A stretch of 64,000 bases of DNA from UBA4416 sp020846025 (GCA_963169295.1 CAUJDD010000025.1:1-64000), one strand, 5' to 3'; numbered from the stretch's first letter, positions 26,846-35,873 are shown. The notes: a model not told the origin generated them from the sequence alone. Numbers and translations are program-made.

Positions 26846-26961
26846 TCTTTTATGAACTTTTATGACTTTTATGGTTTAACTATTTTAAATACGCTACTCT
26901 TTATTTGTGATTTTATTTAAAACATTCTTTTATGAACTTTTATGGCTTTTATGGTTTAACT
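26821..26961. repeat. tandem duplication of the GxxExxY-rfbG junction, with inverted repeat
   Basis: Copies 26821-26881 and 26901-26961 are 61 bp each, 80 bp apart, and identical at 57 positions. Each holds the first codons of GxxExxY, its upstream stretch and the end of rfbG. The upstream stretch contains CTTTTATGACTTTTATGGTT (26857-26876), the exact inverted complement of AACCATAAAAGTCATAAAAG at 26286-26305 on the other side of the gene. The pattern is built of roughly 10-bp CATAAAAG units. Confidence 0.9.
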
Positions 26962-28032
26962 GTTTTTATTACAATATGCTTTTATTTGTTTGACACGTAA
27001 ATCGTAAATATCTTGTTGAGATGATAATTCATCTTGGTAACCTTGAATCGTAAATTTAATAGTTTGTTCAAAGTTTAATTTTGGTTTCCATCCTAGTTTT
27101 TGTATGGCTTTATCAATACTAAGTTGAAGCAATTTTGCCTCGTGTAATTTATTGTTAAGTTCAGGAGTTTCCACTTTAATTTCAGGAATCCATTTTTTAA
27201 CTTCAGTAACCATATCTGCCACCGAATAAGTTTTATCAGGATAAGGACCAAAATTCCATCCTCCCGAGAATATTTTACCTTCTGTAAATAATTTTTCGCC
27301 TAATTTTAAATAACCATACAAAGGTTCTAATACAAATTGCCAAGGTCTAACCGATTGTGCATTTCTAATAATGGTAGTTTCATTATTTTCGTACCCACTC
27401 ATCAAGTCGGGAATAATTCGATTATCAGCCCAATCTCCACCTCCTATCACATTACCAGCTCTAGCAGAAGCTATATGAGCCGTATTTTCTGAATTAAAAA
27501 AAGAAACCTCATACGAATGTGTAATTAACTCCGAGCAACCTTTAGAAGCACTATACGGATCATCACCTCCCATTTTATCATCTTCTTTATAAGCAATATT
27601 TTGCTCTATGTTTTGATAGCATTTATCGGTAGTAACATTTATAGCAACTTTCACCGAAGAGCATGAACGTACTGCCTCAAAAAAATTAACAGTTCCCATT
27701 AAATTAGTTTCAAAATTATAATGAGGCTGATGATACGATTCGATAACCAAAGGTTGAGCTGCTAAATGAAACGCAATATCTGGTTTTATTTGCTGAACAT
27801 ATTGGGCTAAGTCTTCTTTATGCCTAACATCACCTATGCGATGATTAATTTTATTTTTTAAATGTGTTGTAACAAAATTATCTTTTTGTGTATAAGGCTC
27901 TAAGGCATAACCATAAACCTCTGCGCCAAGTTCTTTTAACCAAATTGCCATCCACGAGCCTTTAAATCCCGTATGCCCAGTTATTAAAACTTTTTTTCCT
28001 TGATATATGTTCTGAAATAAATCTAAAGACAT
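26956..28032 (-). CDS. rfbG: CDP-glucose 4,6-dehydratase
   Basis: Short-chain dehydrogenase/reductase that turns CDP-glucose into CDP-4-keto-6-deoxyglucose. I take the ATG at 28032 (358 residues); a GTG at 28080 would overlap rfbF and add 16 residues outside the family pattern. The N-terminal NAD motif is LITGHTGFKGSW, and the catalytic Tyr/Lys pair is in DPYSASKGCSELI, preceded by NVTTDKCYQN. The adjacent rfbF supplies CDP-glucose, and rfbH acts on the product. The stop codon lies in a duplicated junction with the GxxExxY gene. Confidence 0.94.
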   Translation of the reverse strand: MSLDLFQNIYQGKKVLITGHTGFKGSWMAIWLKELGAEVYGYALEPYTQKDNFVTTHLKNKINHRIGDVRHKEDLAQYVQQIKPDIAFHLAAQPLVIESYHQPHYNFETNLMGTVNFFEAVRSCSSVKVAINVTTDKCYQNIEQNIAYKEDDKMGGDDPYSASKGCSELITHSYEVSFFNSENTAHIASARAGNVIGGGDWADNRIIPDLMSGYENNETTIIRNAQSVRPWQFVLEPLYGYLKLGEKLFTEGKIFSGGWNFGPYPDKTYSVADMVTEVKKWIPEIKVETPELNNKLHEAKLLQLSIDKAIQKLGWKPKLNFEQTIKFTIQGYQDELSSQQDIYDLRVKQIKAYCNKNS

Positions 28033-28040
28033 AAATTTTT

Positions 28041-28820
28041 TTACTTCCAAATTTTCCAAGCAGCTTCTCCACTTTGCCACAATGCTTCTAATTCAATTTT
28101 ATCTCTAATGGCATCCATACATTTCCAAAATCCATCATGCTGATAAGCGGCTAATTTACCATCATTTGCTATTTCAATTAATGGTTTCTTTTCCCATTGT
28201 ATATCATCCATATTGCCATCTAAATATTTAAAAATTTCAGGTTCTAAAACAAAAAAACCGCCATTTATTCTTACACCATCACCAATTGGTTTTTCTTGAA
28301 ATGTTTTTACAGTTCCTTTTTCATCTGTTTCTACATTACCAAATCTACCTGGCAGTTGAATAGATGATAAAGTGGCTATTTTCCCCGCTTTTTTATGAAA
28401 ATCAATTAATTTATGAATATCAATATTCGATACACCATCGCCGTATGTTAGCATAAATGGTTCGTTGGCTACATATTTTTGAATGCGTTTAATTCTACCT
28501 GCGGTATTAGTGTTTATTCCTGTATCTACCAGCGTTACTTTCCAATCTTCAGAACCAGAATTATGCACTTCCATTTTATTGTTAGCTAAATCAAAGGTTA
28601 CATCCGTTTGATGTAAGAAATAGTTTGCAAAATACTCTTTAATAACATAGCCTTTGTAACCACAACACACAACAAATTCTTTAAATCCATAATGAGCATA
28701 TATTTTCATAATATGCCAAATAATTGGCCGACCACCAATTTCCACCATAGGTTTAGGTCTTACATCCGTTTCTTCGGCTAAGCGAGTGCCAAGCCCTCCA
28801 GCGAGTATAACTACTTTCAT
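28041..28820 (-). CDS. rfbF: glucose-1-phosphate cytidylyltransferase
   Basis: Makes CDP-glucose from CTP and glucose-1-phosphate. The 259-residue protein has the nucleotidyltransferase signature ILAGGLGTRLAEET with RPKPM (Lys23), the metal-binding Asp in LTYGDGVSNID and the family-typical MEVHNSGSEDWKVTLVDTG. Fully canonical. First step of the CDP-dideoxyhexose branch with rfbG (8 bp downstream) and rfbH. A divergent paralogue is at 31.2 kb. Confidence 0.95.
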   Translation of the reverse strand: MKVVILAGGLGTRLAEETDVRPKPMVEIGGRPIIWHIMKIYAHYGFKEFVVCCGYKGYVIKEYFANYFLHQTDVTFDLANNKMEVHNSGSEDWKVTLVDTGINTNTAGRIKRIQKYVANEPFMLTYGDGVSNIDIHKLIDFHKKAGKIATLSSIQLPGRFGNVETDEKGTVKTFQEKPIGDGVRINGGFFVLEPEIFKYLDGNMDDIQWEKKPLIEIANDGKLAAYQHDGFWKCMDAIRDKIELEALWQSGEAAWKIWK

Positions 28821-28823
28821 ATT

Positions 28824-29759
28824 TTAAAAATTTATTCTTTCTTTTTCAATAACTAATGGACGCTTCCGTATTTGCGTATGAATTGCTCCGATATACTCGC
28901 CAATAATACCAATAAAAAACAGTTGTACCGACGAAAAGAAAAATATGCCTATAACCATAGGCGCCATACCAATTTGAAATTCATACCAATAAATTAATTT
29001 ATAAATAAAATATCCAACAGCTACTAAAAAACTAATTATAGCCGAGAAAAATCCTACAAAAGCCGATAATCGTAATGGTAATTTAGAATGACTAGTAAAA
29101 CCAAGCATGGCTACATCATATAACTTAAAGAAATTAGCACTCGATTTACCAGATAATCTATTAGGTTGAACATACGGAATTTCATAACGGCTAAAGCCAA
29201 GTTCAGAAACTAAGCCTCTTAAAAATGGATATTGGTCATCAATGTTTCTAATGATAGAAATAAATTTTTGGTCGTATAATCCAAAGCCTGTGAAATTTTT
29301 TATTGTAGGCTCTCCATCCGATGCGCTTGAAAGTATTTTATAAAACATCTTTCTAATTGCAAACATCATTGGATTTTCTTTGCTCTGTTGCTTAATTCCA
29401 ATTACTATTTTAAATCCTTCTTCCCATTTTTCAAGAAACTGAGGTATCATTTCAGGAGGTTCTTGAAAATCGGAAACCATATATATCACCGCATCACCAT
29501 GGCATTGAATTAATCCATGAAAAGGAGAACGAATCCAACCAAAATTACGTTCATTAAAAATTACTTTTACATTTTTATCCTTTGATGCAATATCTCTAAG
29601 AATTTCCTGAGTTTTGTCTGTCGAACAGTTGTCAATTAAAACATGTTCGTAGGTGTATTGTGGTAATTTTTCGAATATTTTTCGTATAACCTCTGTTAAA
29701 GGTCCTACATTGCCTTCTTCATTATAACAAGGAGTAATAACAGATATATGCTTTTTCAT
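28824..29759 (-). CDS. family 2 glycosyltransferase, DPM1/GtrB-like
   Basis: A 311-residue membrane-anchored glycosyltransferase from the ATG at 29759; a TTG four codons upstream lies in the promoter box and was not used. The GT-A catalytic domain has ITPCYNEEGNVGPLTEVI and the SDFQEPPEMI segment in place of the usual DLQDPP motif. Two membrane helices at about 230-255 and 262-290 end the protein, as in GtrB/ArnC enzymes that transfer sugars to polyprenyl phosphate. It is 3 bp upstream of rfbF and begins the minus-strand operon. Confidence 0.88.
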   Translation of the reverse strand: MKKHISVITPCYNEEGNVGPLTEVIRKIFEKLPQYTYEHVLIDNCSTDKTQEILRDIASKDKNVKVIFNERNFGWIRSPFHGLIQCHGDAVIYMVSDFQEPPEMIPQFLEKWEEGFKIVIGIKQQSKENPMMFAIRKMFYKILSSASDGEPTIKNFTGFGLYDQKFISIIRNIDDQYPFLRGLVSELGFSRYEIPYVQPNRLSGKSSANFFKLYDVAMLGFTSHSKLPLRLSAFVGFFSAIISFLVAVGYFIYKLIYWYEFQIGMAPMVIGIFFFSSVQLFFIGIIGEYIGAIHTQIRKRPLVIEKERINF

Positions 29760-29768
29760 ACTAATATC

Positions 29769-29776
29769 CAAATGTA
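29769..29776 (-). promoter_or_regulatory. -7 box for the glycosyltransferase-rfbFG transcript
   Basis: The minus-strand reading TACATTTG matches TAnnTTTG and ends 10 bp before the ATG at 29759, so the leader would be very short. It overlaps the alternative TTG start, which argues against that start. Confidence 0.5.
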
Positions 29777-29868
29777 ATATATTTTAATGAGTATTAATAA
29801 TTCTTTTCTATGAAATAATATCAAAGATTTTTTGTTAATTTAAGGGTTTAAATTAATACAATTTACTT

Positions 29869-30912
29869 GTGAATCCAATCATAGTTGAAGACATCCACGC
29901 CATTGTTTCCGAATTTAAACATTGGAACAATTTTAAAGGCAAAACTGTTTTAATTTCAGGGGCTAATGGTTTTTTGCCAGCCTATTTAGTTGAAACATTT
30001 TTACAGGTTGCCACACAGCACCAAATTACGGTAATAGCTCTTGTAAGAAGTATGGATAATGCAAAAAAACGTTTTAACCATCACCTATCAAATCCCAATC
30101 TTCACATTATTAATCAAGATGTTGCTCATGAAATTAAAATTGATAAAAAAATTGATTTTATCATTCATGCCGCTAGCCAAGCGAGTCCTAAGTTCTATGG
30201 AACCGATCCTGTAGGAACACTTAATGCTAATGTTTTAGGAACAATTAATTTAATTAACTTAGCAAAAAACAATAATGTTGAGTCTTTTTTATACTTCAGC
30301 TCAGGCGAGGTATATGGCGAAGTTCCTGAACACTTAATCCCAATTAAAGAAGATACTTTTGGCTATTTGAATTGCGCTAATGTAAGAGCTTGTTATGGCG
30401 AAAGTAAGCGTATGGGCGAAAATATTTGTGTAAGTTATCATGCGCAATATGGTGTAAAAGCAAAAATTGTAAGACCTTTTCACACTTACGGTCCAGGCAT
30501 GAAACTAGATGATGGTAGGGTATTTGCCGATTTTGTTGCAAATATTGTTAATAAACAAAACATTATTTTAAATAGCGATGGAAGCGCCATCAGACCTTTT
30601 TGTTATTTAAAAGATGCTACATTAGCTTTTCTTACTGTATTAATAACTGGAAAAGATGGAGAGGCGTATAATGTAGGAAATCCTAATGAAGAATACAGCA
30701 TCTTACAACTTGCTCAAACCCTTGTGCAGTTGTATCCCGAATATCAATTAAGTGTTCAGTTTAATCAAGACCTAAAAAACAACAAAAACTATTTAAAAAG
30801 TCCTATCGTTCGAAATTCGCCAAATATTGAAAAGATATCTGAACTAGGTTGGACGCCAACAACCGATGTAAAAACTGGATTTAAACGAACTATTGATAGC
30901 TTTTTAACTTAA
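29869..30912 (+). CDS. NAD-dependent epimerase/dehydratase (extended SDR)
   Basis: A 347-residue extended short-chain dehydrogenase. The NAD motif is ISGANGFLPAYLVE; the SSGEVYGE segment gives the catalytic Ser/Thr, and ACYGESKRMGENIC gives Tyr/Lys; then VRPFHTYGPGM. The closest pattern is UDP-glucuronate decarboxylase or CDP-sugar synthases such as RfbS/RfbE. It starts with GTG. It is divergent from the glycosyltransferase-rfbFGH group. It may finish a CDP-dideoxyhexose or act on another nucleotide sugar; substrate not determinable here. Confidence 0.85.
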   Translation: MNPIIVEDIHAIVSEFKHWNNFKGKTVLISGANGFLPAYLVETFLQVATQHQITVIALVRSMDNAKKRFNHHLSNPNLHIINQDVAHEIKIDKKIDFIIHAASQASPKFYGTDPVGTLNANVLGTINLINLAKNNNVESFLYFSSGEVYGEVPEHLIPIKEDTFGYLNCANVRACYGESKRMGENICVSYHAQYGVKAKIVRPFHTYGPGMKLDDGRVFADFVANIVNKQNIILNSDGSAIRPFCYLKDATLAFLTVLITGKDGEAYNVGNPNEEYSILQLAQTLVQLYPEYQLSVQFNQDLKNNKNYLKSPIVRNSPNIEKISELGWTPTTDVKTGFKRTIDSFLT

Positions 30913-30959
30913 AATATTAAGAAATTTATATAATTAAGAACCCTATAAAAAAACAAGTA

Positions 30960-31120
30960 ATACCAAATGTAATTATGATTTAATCCAAAGATGGTTAGTA
31001 ATTTTTTATCAAGACGATGAAAAAAATCGTTGCATAGCTTTGCCTATGGAACTATTTTTTGAAGAAGTATAGATGAAAAAGAACAAGCAGATTGGAGTAA
31101 ATTATAGTTATATTTGGTAT
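30960..31120. repeat. 161-bp foldback (MITE-like) element
   Basis: The ends are an imperfect 27-bp inverted repeat: 30960-30986 begins ATACCAAATGTAATTATG and 31094-31120, read in reverse complement, begins ATACCAAATATAACTATA, with 23 of 27 positions matching. The element is palindromic to its centre, where CATAG (31033-31037) pairs with CTATG (31044-31048) exactly at the midpoint. It has no reading frame of note. It sits in the gap between the epimerase and the nucleotidyltransferase. No other copy was seen in the window. Confidence 0.7.
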
Positions 31121-31192
31121 AAATACTAAATATAAAACTATCAAAAGCTCATAAATTTTAATATTTTTGAAATAAAATTATAAAGTACAAAT

Positions 31193-31969
31193 ATGAAATG
31201 TTTACTACTATGCGGAGGCAGAGGAATTATTGATCCAATTACAGGTGCACGTATTCCTAAAGCATTATTAAAAGTTGGAAACCGACCTTTAATATGGCAT
31301 GTTATGAAATTATACAGTAGTTATGGTTATACCGATTTCGTATTAGCACTGGGACAAGGCGGCGATAAAATAAAAGAATATTTTATGAATAGCTTTGAAT
31401 TATTGCATGATATTGAAGTGAAAATTGCCAATAATGAAATTACCTCTTTAAATAAAATACCAGAAGAAAACTGGACTATTAAGTTAATTGACACAGGCCT
31501 CTCTGCCTCTACTGGCGCACGCATTGCTCGTTGTGAGCGTTACCTAAAACACGAAACGTTTTTTATAGCTTACTCTGATGTGTTAGCCAATGTAAACTTA
31601 AAAGACTTACTTCAATTTCATGAACAACACAATAAAACATTAACGGTTACAGGCATTAATCCGCCATCAAGATTCGGAACATTTTACGAACACACCGAAC
31701 ATTTAACCTATAATCCAAATGCTCGATTAGAAATGCGTCAATCGAGAATTAATGGTGGATTTATGGTAGCCAGCAGTAAATTATTTGAATACCTTTCGCC
31801 TATTAACGAGTGTAATTTAGAAACTGAAGTGTTTAATACCTTAACCAGTAACCATGACATTTCTTTATTTAAACACGATGATTTTTGGCAAAATGTAGAT
31901 ACTGAACGTGATATTGATTACTTACAAAATTTATACGATGCCAATAAACGCCCTTGGATGGGTATTTAA
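31193..31969 (+). CDS. divergent RfbF-like sugar nucleotidyltransferase
   Basis: A 258-residue paralogue of RfbF. It aligns without gaps at the N-terminus, but the signature is changed: CGGRGII at 7-13 instead of AGGLGTR, so the phosphate-contacting Thr-Arg pair is lost; Lys23 (PKALL) is kept. The acidic metal residue survives in AYSDVLANVN, and MRQSRINGGFMVASS plus the C-terminal HDDFWQNVDTERD correspond to the RfbF sugar site. It probably activates a non-glucose phosphate or has a new role. It is the first gene of a plus-strand operon; 14 bp to the DJ-1 gene. Confidence 0.85.
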   Translation: MKCLLLCGGRGIIDPITGARIPKALLKVGNRPLIWHVMKLYSSYGYTDFVLALGQGGDKIKEYFMNSFELLHDIEVKIANNEITSLNKIPEENWTIKLIDTGLSASTGARIARCERYLKHETFFIAYSDVLANVNLKDLLQFHEQHNKTLTVTGINPPSRFGTFYEHTEHLTYNPNARLEMRQSRINGGFMVASSKLFEYLSPINECNLETEVFNTLTSNHDISLFKHDDFWQNVDTERDIDYLQNLYDANKRPWMGI

Positions 31970-31983
31970 AAACATAAAATATA

Positions 31984-32508
31984 ATGATGAAAAAAGCTGT
32001 TATTGTTGTAGGCCCTGCTGTTGAGGATACAGAATTTGCCTACCCTTTTTACCGACTACCCGAAAATGGATTTACGGTAGATGTTGCTTCTAACGGAGGC
32101 GTGGATGTGATTGCTAAACACGGATTACCTATAAAAGCAACTGTTGATATTAAAAAATTAAACTCCAGTCAATACGATTTATTAATTGTGCCTGGTGGTT
32201 TAGAATCTCCCGACCGTTTACGTCAAATACCTGAGTTACTAAAATTTATACAAGACATGCATAAAGAAGGAAAAGTAATTAGTTCGGTATGCCACGGCCC
32301 TTGGGTATTAATTTCGGCTGGTATAGTTAAAGGCAAAAAAATGACTTGTTATGTGGGTTGTAAAGACGACCTAATTAATGCAGGTGCCGATTATCAAAAT
32401 GTGTCGGTAATTTCAGATGGTAATATTGTAACTGCACCGCATTTTAGAGATAACACCGAGTGGATGAAAGAAACGCTAAAAGTTTATGACGAGATAAATA
32501 AAAAATAA
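31984..32508 (+). CDS. DJ-1/PfpI family protein
   Basis: A 174-residue single-domain DJ-1/PfpI protein. The nucleophile elbow is SSVCHGPWVLISAG (Cys near residue 103) and the acidic partner is in the early PVEDTEF segment; the order GLESPDRLR is also typical. Such proteins can be glyoxalase-like, amidase-like or chaperones. Its stop codon overlaps the cupin start (TAATG), so it is translationally coupled into the sugar-modifying operon. A true role in sugar synthesis or in removing reactive keto-aldehydes is plausible but unproven. Confidence 0.82.
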   Translation: MMKKAVIVVGPAVEDTEFAYPFYRLPENGFTVDVASNGGVDVIAKHGLPIKATVDIKKLNSSQYDLLIVPGGLESPDRLRQIPELLKFIQDMHKEGKVISSVCHGPWVLISAGIVKGKKMTCYVGCKDDLINAGADYQNVSVISDGNIVTAPHFRDNTEWMKETLKVYDEINKK

Positions 32509-33230
32509 TGATTTATAAAGTTTTCCCATCTCTTAATGATTTCGAAAATTTATCGAGGTTAAAAGTAGAGTCGTCTGACTTTGCTAATAACTTTGACTAT
32601 AGAAACGTGGTAGTGAACAAGCCTTGGGGTTATGAATACTTATGGTTTCAAAACGAAAAAGTAGCCATTTGGTTTTTAAGAGTTACTAAAGAGCAAGCTA
32701 CCTCCATGCACTGCCATGCTAAAAAACGCACCTCACTTATTGTGTTAGATGGACAAGTACAATGCACAACCTTTGATGATAAATATATTTTAAATCCTTT
32801 AGAAGCCGTTGTACTTGAGCCTTGTGTATTCCATTCATCTAAAGCTGTGTCGGATGAAGGCGCCTTTATTATGGAAATAGAAACACCACCAATGAAAGGC
32901 GACTTAATAAGGATGCATGATGCTTATGGAAGACAAAATAGTGGTTATGAAAAATCTAAAGAATACTCCAAAGATTTTCATTTGTACGACTTCCACCCTT
33001 TTGAAGAAAAAGATTATGCTTCTTGGAAATTTAAAAATCTAGAAATTACACTTTCAAATACTAAACCTCAGGCAACTTCCAATACAATAATGATTGTTCC
33101 AATCTCTGGATTAGTAAAAAATTCTAATCGTCAAATTATTGATGTAGGCGAGGCTGTACCATACAACCAAAGCTGTAATGAATTTCAGGATAATTCCTAT
33201 CAGTTCTTAATTTTTAATCGAATAAAATAA
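32508..33230 (+). CDS. cupin-fold sugar-phosphate isomerase-like protein
   Basis: A 240-residue protein with a single cupin core. The segment KPWGYEYLWFQNEKVAIW opens the fold; metal-binding histidines are in ATSMHCHAKKRTS (HxH) and in LEPCVFHSSKAV. This resembles mannose-6-phosphate isomerase type II or sugar-oxoacid cupins, followed by a C-terminal extension of about 100 residues with no clear family. It overlaps the DJ-1 gene and precedes the ThDP enzyme by 59 bp. Confidence 0.72.
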   Translation: MIYKVFPSLNDFENLSRLKVESSDFANNFDYRNVVVNKPWGYEYLWFQNEKVAIWFLRVTKEQATSMHCHAKKRTSLIVLDGQVQCTTFDDKYILNPLEAVVLEPCVFHSSKAVSDEGAFIMEIETPPMKGDLIRMHDAYGRQNSGYEKSKEYSKDFHLYDFHPFEEKDYASWKFKNLEITLSNTKPQATSNTIMIVPISGLVKNSNRQIIDVGEAVPYNQSCNEFQDNSYQFLIFNRIK

Positions 33231-33289
33231 CAACTCATCATCATAATCAAGCATTTTAAATTTAACTTATTTACCTAATTTTTGCTCAC

Positions 33290-35104
33290 ATGAAAGTATC
33301 AGATTATATCGCCCAACTTTTTGTAGAACACAATATGAAACATATCTTCTCCATCTCAGGAGCAGGAAATGTGCATTTATTAGATTCGATTTATAATAAT
33401 CAAAATTTGGTTTCAATACATCCACACCAAGAACAAAGCGGTGTATTAGCCTCATTAGCTTATAAAAGAATATGCGGGCGCCTAGGTGTTATGATAACAA
33501 CATCTGGTGGTGCAGCAACCAATGCCATTACAGGTGCATTAGATGCTTGGGCAGATTCCATTCCTGTGTTAATTATATCGGGACAAGAAAAATCGCAATT
33601 TGTAAAAGAACACGAACATTTAAGAATGTGGGGAGTGCAAGGATTTGATATTGCTAAAACGGTGTCAAATATTACAAAATATGCTGTATTAATTACCGAC
33701 CCTAAGCGTGTAAAATACGAATTTCAAAAAGCCATTCATATTGCAGAATCTGGACGACCAGGCCCAGTGTGGATAGATATTCCAACCGATGTACAGGCGG
33801 CTCAAATCAACCCCGATGAGTTAGAAAGTTATATTCCAGAAAACAAAAAATACCAAGTTTCAACCCAGCATATTAACCAAATTAACCAACTTATAAAAGA
33901 AGCAAAACGCCCTGTATTTATATTTGGTAACGGCGTAAGACTCGGTAAGGCTCATCATTTACTAGAAAATTTAATTCAAAAATTTAATACGCCTTTTATG
34001 TTAGCTTGGAATGGCGTTGATATGATTGCCTCTGAACATCCTTTAAATTATGGACGAGAAGGAACTTACGGACAACGCTGTGCCAACTTTGTAGTTCAAA
34101 ACGCTGATTTATTAATTACGATAGGAACACGTATGGCAATTCCTCAAATTGGCTACGACTTAAAAGAGTTTGCAAGAGATGCTAAAAAAGTAATAGTTGA
34201 TATTGATAAAACAGAGTTGGATAAATTTGCCCACGATACATCATTTACCCTGATAGAATGTGATGCCAAAACTTTTATAGAAACTTTACTTGGTAAAGAC
34301 ATTCAACCAACAAGTCAAAACCTCTCACCTTGGATAACCACTTGTAACAATTGGAAACAAACTTATCCATTTGTAGAACCTGATGGATTACATAAAGAAC
34401 AAGATGGCTTTTTGAACTCATACTCTTTTATTAACGAATTAAATAAGCACTTTTTGCCAAATGAGATTATTGTAACTGATATGGGCACTGCATTAACATG
34501 CACGCATCAAGCTATTAAATTAAAAGAGCAACAGCGTATTGTTACCTCTACAGGTCTTGGCGAAATGGGCTTTGGTTTACCTGGCGCAATAGGTGCCTCG
34601 CTGGCCGCTGATAAGCAACGTGTTATTTTACTAAATGGCGATGGCTCTATGATGATGAATTTACAAGAAATGCAAACAATTATTCATCATCAATTACCCA
34701 TTAAATTATTTGTTTACGTTAATGATGGTTACTTAACCATAAAGCATACGCAAAATAATTTATTTGGCCCTAAATTTTCGGGTTCAGGACAAAAAAGCGG
34801 AGTAAGTTGCCCTGATTTTAAAAAGATTGGAGAAGCCTTTGGATTTAAAACTTTTAAAATAAATTCATTAGACGAATCTAAAAAGATTATTCCACAAGTA
34901 TTGAATGAAAACGGTCCTGTGCTTTGCGAAGTATTTATACACTCTATGCAATTATTAGCACCTAAAACATCGTTTAATATTAATCCTGATGGCACATTGG
35001 TTTCGCCACCGCTTGAAGATTTGTATCCTTTTTTATCTCGTGAAACCCTCGAGAAAGAAATGGTTATTCCCGTTCATCAAAAATCAAAACAAATAAAACT
35101 TTAA
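33290..35104 (+). CDS. ThDP-dependent enzyme of the acetolactate synthase superfamily
   Basis: A 604-residue three-domain ThDP enzyme. The catalytic Glu48 lies in HPHQEQSG; the ThDP/Mg motif is NGDGSMMMNLQ (from residue 449) with the closing VNDGYLTI near 477. The middle domain (about 190-340) keeps the GREGTYGQRC and LLITIGTRM segments of acetohydroxyacid synthases. No small regulatory subunit or ilv genes are nearby, so it is unlikely to be a biosynthetic AHAS. It may transfer an acetyl group onto a keto sugar, as YerE does, or decarboxylate a 2-oxoacid. It abuts the aldolase gene. Confidence 0.88.
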   Translation: MKVSDYIAQLFVEHNMKHIFSISGAGNVHLLDSIYNNQNLVSIHPHQEQSGVLASLAYKRICGRLGVMITTSGGAATNAITGALDAWADSIPVLIISGQEKSQFVKEHEHLRMWGVQGFDIAKTVSNITKYAVLITDPKRVKYEFQKAIHIAESGRPGPVWIDIPTDVQAAQINPDELESYIPENKKYQVSTQHINQINQLIKEAKRPVFIFGNGVRLGKAHHLLENLIQKFNTPFMLAWNGVDMIASEHPLNYGREGTYGQRCANFVVQNADLLITIGTRMAIPQIGYDLKEFARDAKKVIVDIDKTELDKFAHDTSFTLIECDAKTFIETLLGKDIQPTSQNLSPWITTCNNWKQTYPFVEPDGLHKEQDGFLNSYSFINELNKHFLPNEIIVTDMGTALTCTHQAIKLKEQQRIVTSTGLGEMGFGLPGAIGASLAADKQRVILLNGDGSMMMNLQEMQTIIHHQLPIKLFVYVNDGYLTIKHTQNNLFGPKFSGSGQKSGVSCPDFKKIGEAFGFKTFKINSLDESKKIIPQVLNENGPVLCEVFIHSMQLLAPKTSFNINPDGTLVSPPLEDLYPFLSRETLEKEMVIPVHQKSKQIKL

Positions 35105-35105
35105 T

Positions 35106-35873
35106 ATGGAAACAAATTCGTGGTTACAATCTAAACAACACTTGGTAGGTCCATTTGTTCGCATTGCCAAGCCAGAAATAGTTGAAATGCTAGCAATGGC
35201 TGGATTTGATTTTGGGGTATTAGATTTAGAACATGGCGGAGCTGTTAATCTGCATGATGTTTATCCTTTAATTTTAGCTGCTGAAAACAGAGGCATAAAA
35301 TTATTAGCACGTATTCCGGGCATAAGCGAAATGCACATAAAATGGTTATTAGATTTAGGAATTGGCGGTTTGCAAATTCCTCATATTAAAACTAAAGAAG
35401 ATGCGCAACGTGCTGTAGAATATGCCAAATTTCATCCTATGGGCGAAAGAGGTTTATGTCGTTTTGTAAGAGCTGCCGATTTTTCTAATACCTCCAAAGA
35501 AAATTATATTACTAAAGCTAATTCTAAATCACTCATTATTTTACAAATAGAAGGTGTTGAGGGTGCAAAAAATATTGAAGAAATTGCCTCTGTAAAAGGT
35601 GTTGATGTCATCTTTGTAGGTCCTTATGATTTAAGCCAATCAATGGGGCTTACGGGTCAAATTTGGCATCCAGATGTAGCAGCCGAAATTACACGCATTA
35701 TTAATATTTGTAAAAGTAAAGGCGTTGTTACTGGTGTGTTTACCGATACACCCGAAGGCATTAAGCATTGGAGCAACTTAGGTGTTAAATATTTGAACTA
35801 TAGAATTGATACGGAATTATTTTTAAGCTTTGCTAAGGATTGCAAACAGGAAATAGCGCCTTATTTAAAATAA
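35106..35873 (+). CDS. HpcH/HpaI family aldolase
   Basis: A 255-residue class II pyruvate aldolase-like TIM barrel. Key segments are GVLDLEHGGAVNL near the N-terminus, LLARIPGISE, GGLQIPHIKTKEDA, ILQIEGVEGAKN with the metal-binding Glu, and VIFVGPYDLSQSMG with the metal-binding Asp. The family reversibly joins pyruvate and an aldehyde into 4-hydroxy-2-oxoacids. One base separates it from the ThDP gene and four from the Ldh-like gene, so all three probably work on one 2-oxoacid. Confidence 0.9.
   Translation: METNSWLQSKQHLVGPFVRIAKPEIVEMLAMAGFDFGVLDLEHGGAVNLHDVYPLILAAENRGIKLLARIPGISEMHIKWLLDLGIGGLQIPHIKTKEDAQRAVEYAKFHPMGERGLCRFVRAADFSNTSKENYITKANSKSLIILQIEGVEGAKNIEEIASVKGVDVIFVGPYDLSQSMGLTGQIWHPDVAAEITRIINICKSKGVVTGVFTDTPEGIKHWSNLGVKYLNYRIDTELFLSFAKDCKQEIAPYLK

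Noticed and set aside
33290..35104. Anabolic acetolactate synthase (ilvB) as the identity of the ThDP enzyme
   Set aside because: No small subunit or ilvC/ilvD genes are adjacent and the gene lies inside a sugar operon; the exact reaction was left open rather than named.
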